Assembly: GCA_027186245.1 (NCBI GenBank)
Contig: CP114481.1
Coordinates: 23,839,501-23,903,500, forward strand
Direction of reading: 5' to 3'
Length of the DNA: 64,000 nucleotides
From: Coriaria nepalensis
Taxonomy: Eukaryota; Streptophyta; Magnoliopsida; Cucurbitales; Coriariaceae
Part shown: in pieces, positions 22,360 to 36,300 of the stretch
How the letters are laid out: each line of letters starts with the position of its first letter
Numbering within the stretch: position 1 is the first letter of the stretch
Made by a program: the position numbers and the translations under genes
The notes under the pieces: model-generated
What the model saw: only the letters and a program-made list of their open reading frames with translations
Told to the model about the DNA's origin: nothing
The model's database searches: none

Positions 22360-25300
22360 GGCTAAACAAATGCATTGTTGCCTATAATAGATCAACTGCA
22401 AGTTATGCACGAAAGTCATGTTTAAAGGCCGAATTTCGTTCGAAGTGATTTAGAATGATTTAATGACTAAAGGAGATCCAATAATACAACTTTACGGCTA
22501 AAAAATGCATAGTTGCCATCAATAGATCAATTGCAAGTTAGGCATGAAAGTCGCGTTTTAAATGCAAAAAGAGAATTGGTTCGAAGTGCCTTCAAACAAT
22601 TTAATGATTGAAAAGACTGAGTGATATGCTTTTTAATGCTAAAATAATACATTGTTGTCTTCAGTAGATTAATTACAAATTATGTAAGAAAATAATGTTT
22701 GTAGGGCGAAAATAGAATTCGTTCGAATTAATTTAGAATGATTTAATGACTAGAGGAGACTTAGTGACATGATTTTAAGGCTAAACAAATGCATTGTTGC
22801 CTATAATAAATCAACTGCAAGTTATGCACGAAAGTCATGTTTAAAGGCCGAATTTCGTTCGAAGTGATTTAGAATGATTTACTAATTAAAAGAGACGCAA
22901 AAATATGACTTTAAGGCTAAAAAAATGCATATTTGCCATCAATAGATCAATTGCAAGTTAGGCATGAAAGTCGCGTTTTAAATGCAAAAACCGAATTGGT
23001 TCGAAGTGCCTTCGAACAATTTAATGATTGAAAAGACTGAGTGATATGCTTTTTAATGCTAAAATAATGCATTGTTGTCTTCAGTAGATTAATTACAAAT
23101 TATGTAAGAAAATAATGTTTGTAGGGCGAAAATAGAATTCGTTCGAATTAATTTAGAATGATTTAATGACTAGAGGAGACTTAGTGACATGATTTTAAGG
23201 CTAAACAAATGCATTGTTGCCTATAATAGATCAACTGCAAGTTATGCACGAAAGTCATGTTTAAAGGCCGAATTTCGTTCGAAGTGATTTAGAATGATTT
23301 AATGACTAAAGGAGATGCAATAATACGACTTTACGGGTAAAAAATGCATAGTTGCCATCAATAGATCAATTGCAAGTTAGGCATGAAAGTCGCGTTTTAA
23401 ATGAAAAAAGAGAATTAGTTTGAAGTGCCTTCAAACAATTTAATGATTGAAAAGATTGAGTGATATGCTTTTTAATGCTAAAATAATGCATTGTTGTCTT
23501 CAGTAGATTAATTACAAGTTATGTAAGAAAATAAAGTTTGTAGGGCGAAAATAGAATTCGTTCGAATTAATTTAGAATGATTTAATGACTAGAAGAGACT
23601 TAGTGAAATGACTTTAAGGCTAAACAAATGCATTGTTGCCTATAATAGATCAACTGCAAGTTATGCACGAAAGTCATGTTTAAAGGCCAAATTTCGTTCG
23701 AAGTGATTTAGAAAGATTTAATGACTAAAGGAGATGCAATAATACGACTTTACGGCTAAAAAATGCATAGTTGCCATCAATAGATCAATTGCAAGTTAGG
23801 CATGAACGTCGCGTTTTAAATGCAAAAAGAGAATTAGTTCGAAGTGCCTTCAAACAATTTAATGATTGAAGAGATTGAGTGATATGCTTTTTAAAGCTAA
23901 AATAATGCATTCTTGTCTTCAGTAGATTGATTACAAATTATGTAAGAAAATAATGTTTGTAGGGCGAAAATAGAATTCGTTCGAATTAATTTAGAATGAT
24001 TTAATGACTCGAATAGGCTCAGTGACAGGACTTAAAGGCTACTTAAATGCATTGTTGCCTTCAATAGATTGACTACAAGTTATGCACGAAAGTCATGTTT
24101 AAAGGCCGAATTTCGCTCGAAGTGATTTAGAAAGATTTAATGACTAAAAGAGACACAATAATATGACTTTAAGGCTAAAGAATGAATAGTTACCTTCAAT
24201 AGATCAAGTGCAAGTTATGCATGAAAGTCGTGTTTTAAATACAAAAATTGAATTGGTTCGAAGTGCCTTCAAACAATTTAATGATTGAAAAGACTGAGTG
24301 ATATGCTTTTTAATGGTAAAATAATGCATTGTTGTCTTCAGTAGATTAATTGCAAGTTATGTAAGAAAATAATGTTTGAAGGGCGAAAATAGAATTCGTT
24401 CGAATTAATGGAGAATGATTTAATGACTAGAAGAGACTTAGTGACATGACTTTAAGGCTAAACAAATGCATTGTTGCCTATAATAGATCAACTGCAAGTT
24501 ATGCACGAAAGTCAAGTTTAAAGGCCGAATTTCGTTTGAAGTGATTTAGAATGATTTACTGATTAAAAGAGACGCAAAAATATGACTTTAAGGCTAAAAA
24601 AATGCATAGTTGCCATCAATAGATCAATTGCAAGTTAGGCATGAAAGTCGCGTTTTAAATGCAAAAAGAGAATTGGTTCGAAGTGCCTTCAAACAATTTA
24701 ATGATTGAAAAGACTGAGTGATATGCTTTTTAATGCTAAAATAATACATTGTTGTCTTCAGTAGATTAATTACAAATTATGTAACAAAATAATGTTTGTA
24801 GGGCGAAAATAGAATTCGTTCGAATTAATTTAGAATGATTTAATGAGTAGAGGAGACTTAGTGACATGATTTTAAGGCTAAACAAATGCATTGTTGCCTA
24901 TAATAGATCAACTGCAAGTTATGCACGAAAGTCATGTTTAAAGGCCGAATTTCGTTCGAAGTGATTTAGAATGATTTAATGACTAAAGGAGATCCAATAA
25001 TACAACTTTACGGCTAAAAAATGCATAGTTGCCATCAATAGATCAATTGCAAGTTAGGCATGAAAGTCGCGTTTTAAATGCAAAAAGAGAATTGGTTCGA
25101 AGTGCCTTCAAACAATTTAATGATTGAAAAGACTGAGTGATATGCTTTTTAATGCTAAAATAATACATTGTTGTCTTCAGTAGATTAATTACAAATTATG
25201 TAAGAAAATAATGTTTGTAGGGCGAAAATAGAATTCGTTCGAATTAATTTAGAATGATTTAATGACTAGAGGAGACTTAGTGACATGATTTTAAGGCTAA

Positions 25301-26831
25301 ACAAATGCATTGTTGCCTATAATAAATCAACTGCAAGTTATGCACGAAAGTCATGTTTAAAGGCCGAATTTCGTTCGAAGTGATTTAGAATGATTTACTA
25401 ATTAAAAGAGACGTAAAAATATGACTTTAAGGCTAAAAAAATGCATAGTTGCCATCAATAGATCAATTGCAAGTTAGGCATGAAAGTCGCGTTTTAAATG
25501 CAAAAACCGAATTGGTTCGAAGTGCCTTCAAACAATTTAATGATTGAAAAGACTGAGTGATATGCTTTTTAATGCTAAAATAATGCATTGTTGTCTTCAG
25601 TAGATTAATTACAAATTATGTAAGAAAATAATGTTTGTAGGGCGAAAATAGAATTCGTTCGAATTAATTTAGAATGATTTAATGACTAGAGGAGACTTAG
25701 TGACATGATTTTAAGGCTAAACAAATGCATTGTTGCCTATAATAGATCAACTGCAAGTTATGCACGAAAGTCATGTTTAAAGGCCGAATTTCGTTCGAAG
25801 TGATTTAGAATGATTTAATGACTAAAGGAGATGCAATAATACGACTTTACGGGTAAAAAATGCATAGTTGCCATCAATAGATCAATTGCAAGTTAGGCAT
25901 GAAAGTCGCGTTTTAAATGAAAAAAGAGAATTAGTTTGAAGTGCCTTCAAACAATTTAATGATTGAAAAGATTGAGTGATATGCTTTTTAATGCTAAAAT
26001 AATGCATTGTTGTCTTCAGTAGATTAATTACAAGTTATGTAAGAAAATAAAGTTTGTAGGGCGAAAATAGAATTCGTTCGAATTAATTTAGAATGATTTA
26101 ATGACTAGAAGAGACTTAGTGAAATGACTTTAAGGCTAAACAAATGCATTGTTGCCTATAATAGATCAACTGCAAGTTATGCACGAAAGTCATGTTTAAA
26201 GGCCAAATTTCGTTCGAAGTGATTTAGAAAGATTTAATGACTAAAGGAGATGCAATAATACGACTTTACGGCTACAAAATGCATAGTTGCCATCAATAGA
26301 TCAATTGCAAGTTAGGCATGAAAGTCGCGTTTTAAATGCAAAAAGAGAATTAGTTCGAAGTGCCTTCAAACAATTTAATGATTGAAAAGACTGAGTGATA
26401 TGCTTTTTAAAGCTAAAATAATGCACTCTTGTCTTCAGTAGATTAATTACAAATTATGTAAGAAAATAATGTTTGTAGGGCGAAAATAGAATTTGTTCGA
26501 ATTAATTTAGAATGATTTAATGACTCGAATAGGCTCAGTGACTGGACTTAAAGGATAAACAAATGCATTGTTGCCTTCAATAGATTAACTACAAGTTATG
26601 AACGAAAGTCATGTTTAAAGGCCGAATTTCGCTCGAAGTGATTTAGAAAGATTTAATGACTAAAAGAGACGCAATAATATGACTTTAAGGCTAAAAAATG
26701 AATAGTTACCTTCAATAGATCAAGTGCAAGTTATGCATGAAAGTCGTGTTTTAAATACAAAAATTGAATTGGTTCGAAGTGCCTTCAAACAATTTAATGA
26801 TTGAAAAGACTGAGTGATATGCTTTTTAATG
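22355..26831. repeat. 6-trimer HOR, 1.8 copies of 2,516 bp
   Basis: 22355-24315 matches 24871-26831 at a shift of 2,516 bp. Private marks occur in both: AAAAACCGAATTGG (22987, 25503), TTACGGGTAAAA (23331, 25847), AATAAAGTTTG (about 23531, 26047), GTGAAATGAC (about 23605, 26121) and AAAATTGAATTGG. Differences include GGCTACTTAAATGC versus GGATAAACAAATGC near 24038 and 26554. The second copy stops at a GG/GC difference at 26832, after which the array changes family. Confidence 0.88.
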
Positions 26832-27693
26832 CTAAAATAATGCATTTTTGTCTTCAGTAGATTAATTACTAGTTATGTAAGAAAATAATGTTTGTAGGGC
26901 GAAAATAGAATTCGTTCGAATTAATTTAGAATGATTTAATGACTAGAAGAGACTTAGTGACATGACTTTAAGGCTAAACAAATGCATTGTTGCCTATAAT
27001 AGATCAACTGCAAGTTATGCACGAAAGTCATGTTTAAAGGCCGAATTTCGTTCGAAGTGATTTAGAAAGATTTAATGACTAAAGGAGATGCAATAATACG
27101 ACTTTACGGCTAAAAAATGCATAGTTGCCATCAATAGATCAATTGCAAGTTAGGCATGAAAGTCGCGTTTTAAATGCAAAAAGAGAATGGGTTCGAAGTG
27201 CCTTCAAACAATTTAATGATTGAAAAGACTGAGTGATATGATTTTTAATGCTAAAATAATGCATTGTTGTCTTCAATAGATAAATTACAAGTTATGTAAG
27301 AAAATAATGTTTGAAGGGCGAAAATAGAATTCGTTCATATTAATTTAGAATGATTTAATGACTCGAATAGACTCAGTGACAGGACTTAAAGGCAAAACAA
27401 ATGCATTGTTGCCTTCAATAGATTAACTACAAGTTATGCACGAAAGTCATGTTTAAAGGCCGAATTTCGCTCGAAGTGATTTAGAAAGATTTAATGACTA
27501 AAAGAGCCGCAATAATATGAATTTAAGGCTAAAAAATACATAGTTGCCTTCAATAGATCAAGTGCAACTTATGCATGAAAGTCGTGTTTTAAATACAAAA
27601 ATTGAATTGGTTCGAAGTGCCTTCAAACAATTTAATGATTGAAAAGACTGAGTGATATGCTTTTTAATGGTAAAATAATGCATTGTTGTCTTC

Positions 27694-27977
27694 AGTAGAT
27701 TAATTGCAAGTTATGCAAGAAAATAATGTTTGAAGGGCGAAAATAGAATTCGTTCAAATTAATTGAGAATGATTTAATGACTAGAAGAAACTTAGTGACA
27801 TGACTTTAAGGCTAAACAAATGCATTGTTGCCTATAATAGATCAACTGCAAGTTATGCATGAAAGTCGCGTTTTAAATGCAAAAAGAAAAGTGGTTCGAA
27901 GTGCCTTCAAACAATTTAATGATTGAAAAGACTGAGTGATATGCTTTTTAATGCTAAAATAATGCATTGTTGTCTTC
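27694..27977 (+). repeat. A-C dimer lacking monomer B (284 bp)
   Basis: A (27694-27835) ends TTGCCTATAATAGATC as usual, but the next monomer (27836-27977) is C type: AAGTTATGCATGAAAGTCGCG, AAATGCAAAAAG and CTTTTTAATGCTAAAATAATG. No B marks (GGCCGAATTTCG, GAGACGCAA) are present. It also has a private AAAGAAAAGTGGTTCG in place of AAAGAGAATTGGTTCG. The seam falls in the AATAGATCAACTGCAAGTTATGCA stretch that B and C share, so exchange between non-equivalent monomers is likely. Confidence 0.88.
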
Positions 27978-29235
27978 AGTAGATTAATTGCAAGTTATGC
28001 AAGAAAATAATGTTTGAAGGGCGAAAATAGAATTCGTTCGAATTAATTGAGAATGATTTAATGACTAGAAGAGACTTAGTGACATGACTTTAAGGCCAAA
28101 CAAATGCATTGTTGCCTATAATAGATCAACTGCAAGTTATGCACGAAAGTCAAGTTTAAAGGCCGAATTTCGTTTGAAGTGATTTAGAATGATTTACTGA
28201 TTAAAAGAGACGCAAAAATATGACTTTAAGGCTAAAAAAATGCATAGTTGCCATCAATAGATCAATTGCAAGTTAGGCATGAAAGTCACGTTTTAAATGC
28301 AAAAAGAGAATTGGTTCGAAGTGCCTTCAAACAATTTAATGATTGAAAAGACTGAGTGATATGCTTTTTAATGCTAAAATAATGCATTTTTGTCTTCAGT
28401 AGATTAATTACTAGTTATGTAAGAAAATAATGTTTGTAGGGCGAAAATAGAATTCGTTCGAATCAATTTAGAATGATTTAATGACAAGAAGAGACTTAGT
28501 GACATGACTTTAAGGCTAAACAAATGCATTGTTACCTATAATAGATCAACTGCAAGTTATGCGCGAAAGTCATGTTTAAAGGCCGAATTTCGTTCGAAGT
28601 GATTTAGAAAGATTTAATGACTAAATGAGATGCAATAATACGAATATACGGCTAAAAAATGCATAGTTGCCATCAATAGATCAATTACAAGTTAGGCATG
28701 AAAGTCGCGTTTTAAATGCAAAAAGAGAATTGGTTCGAAGTGCCTTCAAACAATTTAATGATTGAAAAGACTGAGTGATATGCTTTTTAATGCTAAAATA
28801 ATGCATTGTTGTCTTCAATAGATAAATTACAAGTTATGTAAGAAAATAATGTTTGAAGGGCGAAAATAGAATTCGTTCATATTAATTTAGAATGATTTAA
28901 TGACTCGAAGAGACTCAGTGATATGACTTTAAGGCTAAACAAATGCATTGTTGCTTTTAATAGATCAACTGCAAGATACGCACGAAAGCCATGTTTAAAG
29001 GCTGGATTTCATTCGAAGTGACTTGGAACGATTTACTAACTAAAAGAGACGCAAAAATATGAATTTAAGGCTAAAAAATGAATAGTTACCTTCAATAGAT
29101 CAAGTGCAAGTTATGCATGAAAGTCGTGTTTTAAATACAAAAATTGAATTGGTTCGAAGTGCCTTCAAACGATTTAATGATTGAAAAGACTGAGTGATAT
29201 GCTTTTTAATGGTAAAATAATGCATTGTTGTCTTC

Positions 29236-29519
29236 AGTAGATTAATTGCAAGTTATGCAAGAAAATAATGTTTGAAGGGCGAAAATAGAATTCGTTCGAA
29301 TTAATTGAGAATGATTTAATTACTAGAAGAAACTTAGTGACATGACTTTAAGGCTAAACAAATGCATTGTTGCCTATAATAGATCAACTGCAAGTTATGC
29401 ATGAAAGTCGCATTTTAAATGCAAAAAGAGAATTGGTTCGAAGTGCCTTCAAACAATTTAATGATTGAAAAGACTGAGTAATATGCTTTTTAATGCTAAA
29501 ATAATGCATTGTTGTCTTT
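29236..29519 (+). repeat. Second A-C dimer lacking monomer B (284 bp)
   Basis: It has the same structure as the dimer 1,542 bp upstream, including GAAGAAACTTAG in A and the join of CCTATAATAGATCAACTG to a C monomer (AAAGTCGCATTTTAAATGC). It lacks the upstream GAAAAGTGG change. The following unit starts after GTTGTCTTTA rather than GTCTTCA. Confidence 0.86.
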
Positions 29520-30357
29520 AGTAGATTAATTACAAATTATGTAAGAAAATAATGTTTGTAGGGCGAAAATAGAATTCGTTCGTATTAATTTAGAATGATT
29601 TAATGACTTGAATAGACTCAGTGACAGGACTTAAAGGCTAAACAAAGGCATAGTTGCCTTCAATAGATTAACTACAAGTTATGCACGAAAGTCATGTTTA
29701 AAGGCCGAATTTTGCTTGAAGTGATTTAGAAAGATTTAATGACTAATAGAGACGCAATAATATGACTTTAAGGCTAAAAAATGAACAGTTACCTTCAGTA
29801 GATCAAGTGCAAGTTATGCATGAAAGTCGTGTTTTAAATACAAAAATAGAATTGGTTCGAAGTGCCTTGAAACAATTTAATAATTGAAAGGACTGAGTGG
29901 TATGCTTTTTAATGCTAAAATAATGCATTGTTGTCTTCAATAGATTAATTACAAGTTATGTAAGAAAATAATGTTTGAAGGGCGAAAATAGAATTCGTTC
30001 GTATTAATTTAGAATGATTTAATGACTTGAATAGACTCAGTGACAGGACTTAATGGCAAAACAAATGCATTGTTGCATTCAAAAGATTAACTGCAAGTTA
30101 TCCACGAAAGTCCTGTTTAAAGGCTGAATTTCGTTCGAAGTGATGTAGAAAGATTAAATGACTAAAAGAGACGCAATAATATGAATTTAAGGGTAAAAAA
30201 TGCATAGTTGCCTTCAATAGATCATGTGTAAGTTATGCATGAAAGTCGTGTTTTAAATATAAAAATAGAATTGGTTCGAAGAGCCTTCAAACAATTTATC
30301 GATTGAAAAGACTTAGTGATATGCTTTTTAATGGTAAAATAATGCATTGTTGTCTTC

Positions 30358-33300
30358 AGTAGATTAATTGCAAGTTATGCAAGAAAATAATGTTTGAAGG
30401 GCGAAAATAGAATTCGTTCGAATTCATTGAGAATGATTTAATGACTAGAAGAGACTTAGTGACATGACTTTAAGGCTAAACAAATGCATTGTTGCCTATA
30501 ATAGATCAACTGCAAGTTATGCACGAAAGTCCAGTTTAAAGGCCGAATTTCGTTTGAAGTGATTTAGAATGATCTACTGATTAAAAAAGACGCAAAAATA
30601 TGACTTTAAGGCTAAAAAAATGCATAGTTGCCATCAATAGATCATTTGCAAGTTAGGCATGAAAGTCGCGTTTTAAATGCAAAAAGAGAATTGGTTCGAA
30701 GTGCCTTCAAACAATTTAATGATTGAAAAGACTGAGTGATATGCTTTTTAATACTAAAATAATGCTGTGTTGTCTTCAATAGATAAATTACAAGTTATGT
30801 AAGAAAATAATGTTTGAAGGGCGAAAATAGAATTCGTTCGAATTAATTGAGAATGATTTAATGACTAGAAGAGACTTAGTGACATGACTTTAAGGCTAAA
30901 CAAATGCATTGTTGCCTATAATAGATCAACTGCAAGTTATGCACGAAAGTCCAGTTTAAAGGCCGAATTTCGTTTGAAGTGATTTCGAATGATTTACTGA
31001 TTAAAAGAGACGCAAAAATATGACTTTAAGGTTAAAAAAATGCATAGTTTCCATCAATATATCAATTGCAAGTTAGGCATCAAAGTCGCGTTTTAAATGC
31101 AAAAAGAGAATTGGTTCGAAGTGCCTTCAAACAATTTAATGATTGAAAAGACTGAGTGATATGCTTTTTAATGCTAAAATGATGCATTGTTGTCTTCAGT
31201 AGATTAATTACAAGTTATGTAAGAAAATAATGTTTGTAGGGCGAAAATAGAATTCGTTCGTATTAATTTAGAATGATTTAATGACTCGAATAGACTCAGT
31301 GACAGGACTTAAAGGCTAAACAAATGCATTGTTGCTTTTAATAGATCAACTGCAAGTTACGCACGAAAGCCATGTTTAAAGGCTGAATTTCATTCGAAGT
31401 GACTTGGAAAGATTTACTAACTAAAAGAGACGCAAAAATATGAATTTAAGGCTAAAAAAATGCATAGTTGCCATCAATAGATCAACTGCAAGTTATGCAT
31501 GAAAGTCGCGTTTTAAATGCAAAAAGAGAATTGGTTCGAAGTGCCTTCAAACAATTTAATGATTGAAAAGACTGAGTGATATGCTTTTTAATGCTAAAAT
31601 AATGCATTGTTGTCTTAAATAGATAAATTACAAGATATGTCAGAAAATAATGTTTGAAGGGCGAAAATAGAATTCGTTCGTATTAATTTAGAATGATTTA
31701 ATGACTCGAATAGACTCAGTGACAGGACTTAAAGGCAAAACAAATGCATTGTTGCCTTCAATAGATTAACTACAAGTTATGCACGAAAGTCATGTTTAAA
31801 GGCCGAATTTCGCTCGAAGTGATTTAGAAAGATTTAATGACTAAAAGAGACGCAATAATATGACTTTAAGGGTAAAAAATGAATAGTTACCTTCAACAGA
31901 TCAAGTGCAAGTTATGCATGAAAGTCGTGTTTTAAATACAAAAAAATAGAATTGGTTCGAAGTGCCTTCAAACAATTTAATGATTGAAAAGACTGAGTGA
32001 TATGCTTTTTAATGCTAAAATAATGCATTGTTGTCTTCAGTAGATTAATTGCAAGTTATGCAAGAAAATAATGTTTGAAGGGCGAAAGTAGAATTCGTTC
32101 GAATTAATTGAGAATGATTTAATGACTAGAAGAGACTTAGTGACATGACTTTAAGGCTAAACAAATGCGTTGTTCCCTATAATAGATCAACTGCAAGTTA
32201 TGCACGAAAGTCCAGTTTAAAGGCCGAATTTCGTTTGAAGTGATTTAGAATGATTTACTGATTAAAAGAGACGCAAAAATATGACTTTAAGGCTAAAAAA
32301 ATGCATAGTTGCCATCAATAGATCATTTGCAAGTTAGGCATGAAAGTCGCGTTTTAAATGCAAAAAGAGAATTGGTTCGAAGTGCCTTCAAACAATTTAA
32401 TGATTGAAAAGACTGAGTGATATGCTTTTTAATGCTAAAATAATGCATTGTTGTCTTCAATAGATAAATTACAAGTTATGTAAGAAAATAATGTTTGAAG
32501 GGCGAAAATAGAATTCGTTCATATTAATTTAGAATGATTTAATGACTCGAAGAGACTTAGTGACATGACTTTAAGGCTAAACAAATGCATTGTTGCCTAT
32601 AATAGATCAACTGCAAGTTATGCACGAAAGTCCAGTTTAAAGGCCGAATTTCGTTTGAAGTGATTTCGAATGATTTACTGATTAAAAGAGACGCAAAAAT
32701 ATGACTTTAAGGTTAAAAAAATGCATAGTTTCCATCAATATATCAATTGCAAGTTAGGCATCAAAGTCGCGTTTTAAATGCAAAAAGAGAATTGGTTCGA
32801 AGTGCCTTCAAACAATTTAATGATTGAAAAGACTGAGTGATATGCTTTTTAATGCTAAAATAATGCATTGTTGTCTTCAGTAGATTAATTACAAGTTATG
32901 TAAGAAAATAATGTTTGTAGGGCGAAAATAGAATTCGTTCGTATTAATTTAGAATGATTTAATGACTCGAATAGACTCAGTGACAGGACTTAAAGGCTAA
33001 ACAAATGCATTGTTGCTTTTAATAGATCAACTGCAAGTTACGCACGAAAGCCATGTTTAAAGGCTGAATTTCATTCGAAGTGACTTGGAAAGATTTACTA
33101 ACTAAAAGAGACGCAAAAATATGAATTTAAGGCTAAAAAAATGCATAGTTGCCATCAATAGATCAACTGCAAGTTATGCATGAAAGTCGCGTTTTAAATG
33201 CAAAAAGAGAATTGGTTCGAAGTGCCTTCAAACAATTTAATGATTGAAAAGACTGAGTGATATGCTTTTTAATGCTAAAATAATGCATTGTTGTCTTAAA
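30358..33300. repeat. 4-trimer HOR, about 1.8 copies of 1,681 bp
   Basis: Trimers at 30358, 30778, 31198 and 31618 correspond to 32039, 32459, 32879 and 33299, all at 1,681 bp. Strong shared marks are GGTTAAAAAAATGCATAG, TTTCCATCAATATATC and GGCATCAAAG (31031-31086, 32712-32767) and GTCTTAAATAG (31613, 33294). The A monomers at 30778 and 32459 differ (CGAATTAATTGAG versus CATATTAATTTAG), so one A segment has been exchanged. The right end merges into the 2,518 bp HOR. Confidence 0.8.
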
Positions 33301-36300
33301 TAGATAAATTACAAGTTATGTAAGAAAATAATGTTTGAAGGGCGAAAATAGAATTCGTTCATATTAATTTAGAACGATTTAATGACTCGAAGAGACTCAG
33401 TGATATGACTTTAAGGCTAAACAAATGCATTGTTGCTTTTAATAGATCAACTGCAACTTACGCACGAAAGCCATGTTTAAAGGCTGAATTTCATTCGAAG
33501 TGATTTAGAAAGATTTAATGACTAAAGGAGATGCAACAATACGACTTTATGGCTAAAAAATGCACAGTTGCCATCAATAGATCAACTGCAAGTTATGCAT
33601 GAAAGTCGCGTTTTAAATGCAAAAAGAGAATTGGTTCGAAGTGCCTTCAAACAATTTAATGATTGAAAAGACTGAGTGATATGCTTTTTAATGCTAAAAT
33701 AATGCATTGTTGTCTTCAGTAGATTAATTACAAATTATGTAAGAAAATAATGTTTGTAGGGCGAAAATAGAATTCGTTCGAATTAATTTAGAATGATTTA
33801 ATGACTAGAAGAGACTTAGTGACATGACTTTAAGGCTAAAAAAATGCATTGTTGCCTATAATAGATCAACTGCAAGTTATGCACGAAAGTCATGTTTAAA
33901 GGCCGAAATTCGTTCGAAATGATTTAGAATGATTTACTGATTAAAAGAAACGCAAAAATATGACTTTAAGGCTAAAAAAATGAATAGTTGCCATCAATAG
34001 ATCAACTGCAAGTTAGGCATGAAAGTCGCGTTTTAAATGCAAAAAGAGTATTGGTTCGAAGTGCCTTCAAACAATTTAATGATTGAAAAGACTGAGTGAT
34101 ATGCTTTTTAATGCTAAAATAATGCATTTTTGTCTTCAGTAGATTAATTATACGTTATGTAAGAAAATAATGTTTGTAGGGCGAAAATAGAATTCGTTCG
34201 AATTAATTTAGAATGATTTAATGACTAGAAGAGACTTAGTGACATGACTTTAAGGCTAAACAAATGCATTGTTGCCTATAATAGATCAACTGCAAGTTAT
34301 GCACGAAAGTCATGTTTAAAGGCCGAAATTCGTTCTAAATGATTTAGAATGATTTGCTGATTAAAAGAGACGCAAAAATATGACTTTAAGGCTAAAAAAA
34401 CGCATAGTTGCCATCAATAGATCAATTGCAAGTTAGGCATTAAAGTAGCGTTTTAAATGCAAAAAGAGAATTCGTTCGAAGTGCCTTCAAACAATTTAAT
34501 TATTGAAAAGACTGAGTGATATGCTTTTTAATGCTAAAATAATGCGTTGTTGTCTTCACTAGATTAATTACAAATTATGTAAGAAAATAATGTTTGTAAG
34601 GCGAAAATAGAATTCGTTCGTATTAATTTAGAATGATTTAATGACTCGAATAGACTCAGTGATCGGACTTAAAGGCTAAACAAATGCATTGTTGCCTTCA
34701 ATAGATTAACTGCAAGTTATGCACGAAAGTCATGTTTAAAGGCCGAAATTCGTTCGAAATGATTTAGAATGATTTAATGACTAAAAGAGACGCAATAATA
34801 TGACTTTAAGGCTAAAAAATGAATAGTTACCTTCAATAGATCAAGTGCAAGTTATACATGAAAGTCCTATTTTAAATACAAAAATAGAATTGGTTCGAAG
34901 TGCCTTCAAACAATTTAATGATTGAAAAGACTGAGTGATATGCTTTTTAATGGTAAAATAATGCATTGTTGTCTTCAGTAGATTAATTGCAAGTTATGCA
35001 AGAAAATAATGTTTGAAGGGCGAAAATAGAATTCGTTCGAATTAATTGAGAATGATTTAATGACTACAAGAGACTTAGTGACATGACTTTAAGGCTAAAC
35101 AAATGCATTGTTGCCTATAATAGATCAACTGCAAGTTATGCACGAAAGTCCAGTTTAAAGGCCGAATTTCGTTTGAAGTGATTTAGAATGATTTACTGAT
35201 TAAAAGAGACGCAAAAATATGACTTTAAGGCTAAAAAAATGCATAGTTGCCATCAATAGATCAATTGCAAGTTAGGCATCAAAGTCGCGTTTTAAATGCA
35301 AAAAGAGAATTGGTTCGAAGTGCCTTCAAACAATTTAATGATTGAAAAGACTGAGTGATATGCTTTTTAATGCTAAAATAATGCATTGTTGTCTTCAGTA
35401 GATTAATTACAAGTTATGTAAGAAAATAATGTTTGTAGGGCGAAAATAGAATTCGTTCGTATTAATTTAGAATGATTTAATGACTCGAATAGACTCAGTG
35501 ACAGGACTTAAAGGCTAAACAAATGCATTGTTGCTTTTAATAGATCAACTGCAAGTTACGCACGAAAGCCATGTTTAAAGGCTGAATTTCATTCGAAGTG
35601 ACTTGGAAAGATTTACTAACTAAAAGAGACGCAAAAATATGAATTTAAGGCTAAAAAAATGCATAGTTGCCATCAATAGATCAACTGCAAGTTATGCATG
35701 AAAGTCGCGTTTTAAATGCAAAAAGAGAATTGGTTCGAAGTGCCTTCAAACAATTTAATGATTGAAAAGACTGAGTGATATGCTTTTTAATGCTAAAATA
35801 ATGCATTGTTGTCTTAAATAGATAAATTACAAGTTATGTAAGAAAATAATGTTTGAAGGGCGAAAATAGAATTCGTTCATATTAATTTAGAACGATTTAA
35901 TGACTCGAAGAGACTCAGTGATATGACTTTAAGGCTAAACAAATGCATTGTTGCTTTTAATAGATCAACTGCAACTTACGCACGAAAGCCATGTTTAAAG
36001 GCTGAATTTCATTCGAAGTGATTTAGAAAGATTTAATGACTAAAGGAGATGCAACAATACGACTTTATGGCTAAAAAATGCACAGTTGCCATCAATAGAT
36101 CAACTGCAAGTTATGCATGAAAGTCGCGTTTTAAATGCAAAAAGAGAATTGGTTCGAAGTGCCTTCAAACAATTTAATGATTGAAAAGACTGAGTGATAT
36201 GCTTTTTAATGCTAAAATAATGCATTGTTGTCTTCAGTAGATTAATTACAAATTATGTAAGAAAATAATGTTTGTAGGGCGAAAATAGAATTCGTTCGAA

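Larger units (their letters stand above)
26856..29938. repeat. 11-monomer HOR, two copies of about 1,542 bp
   Basis: Units at 26856, 27275, 27694 and 27978 correspond to 28398, 28817, 29236 and 29520. Each copy is three trimers plus one A-C dimer. Marks shared at 1,542 bp: TGCATTTTTG with ATTACTAGTTATG (26841, 28383) and AGAAGAAACTTAG in the A of the dimer. Some trimers have diverged (27275 is more subfamily 3-like, 28817 subfamily 2). The shared dimer shows that the deletion came first and was then copied. Confidence 0.82.
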
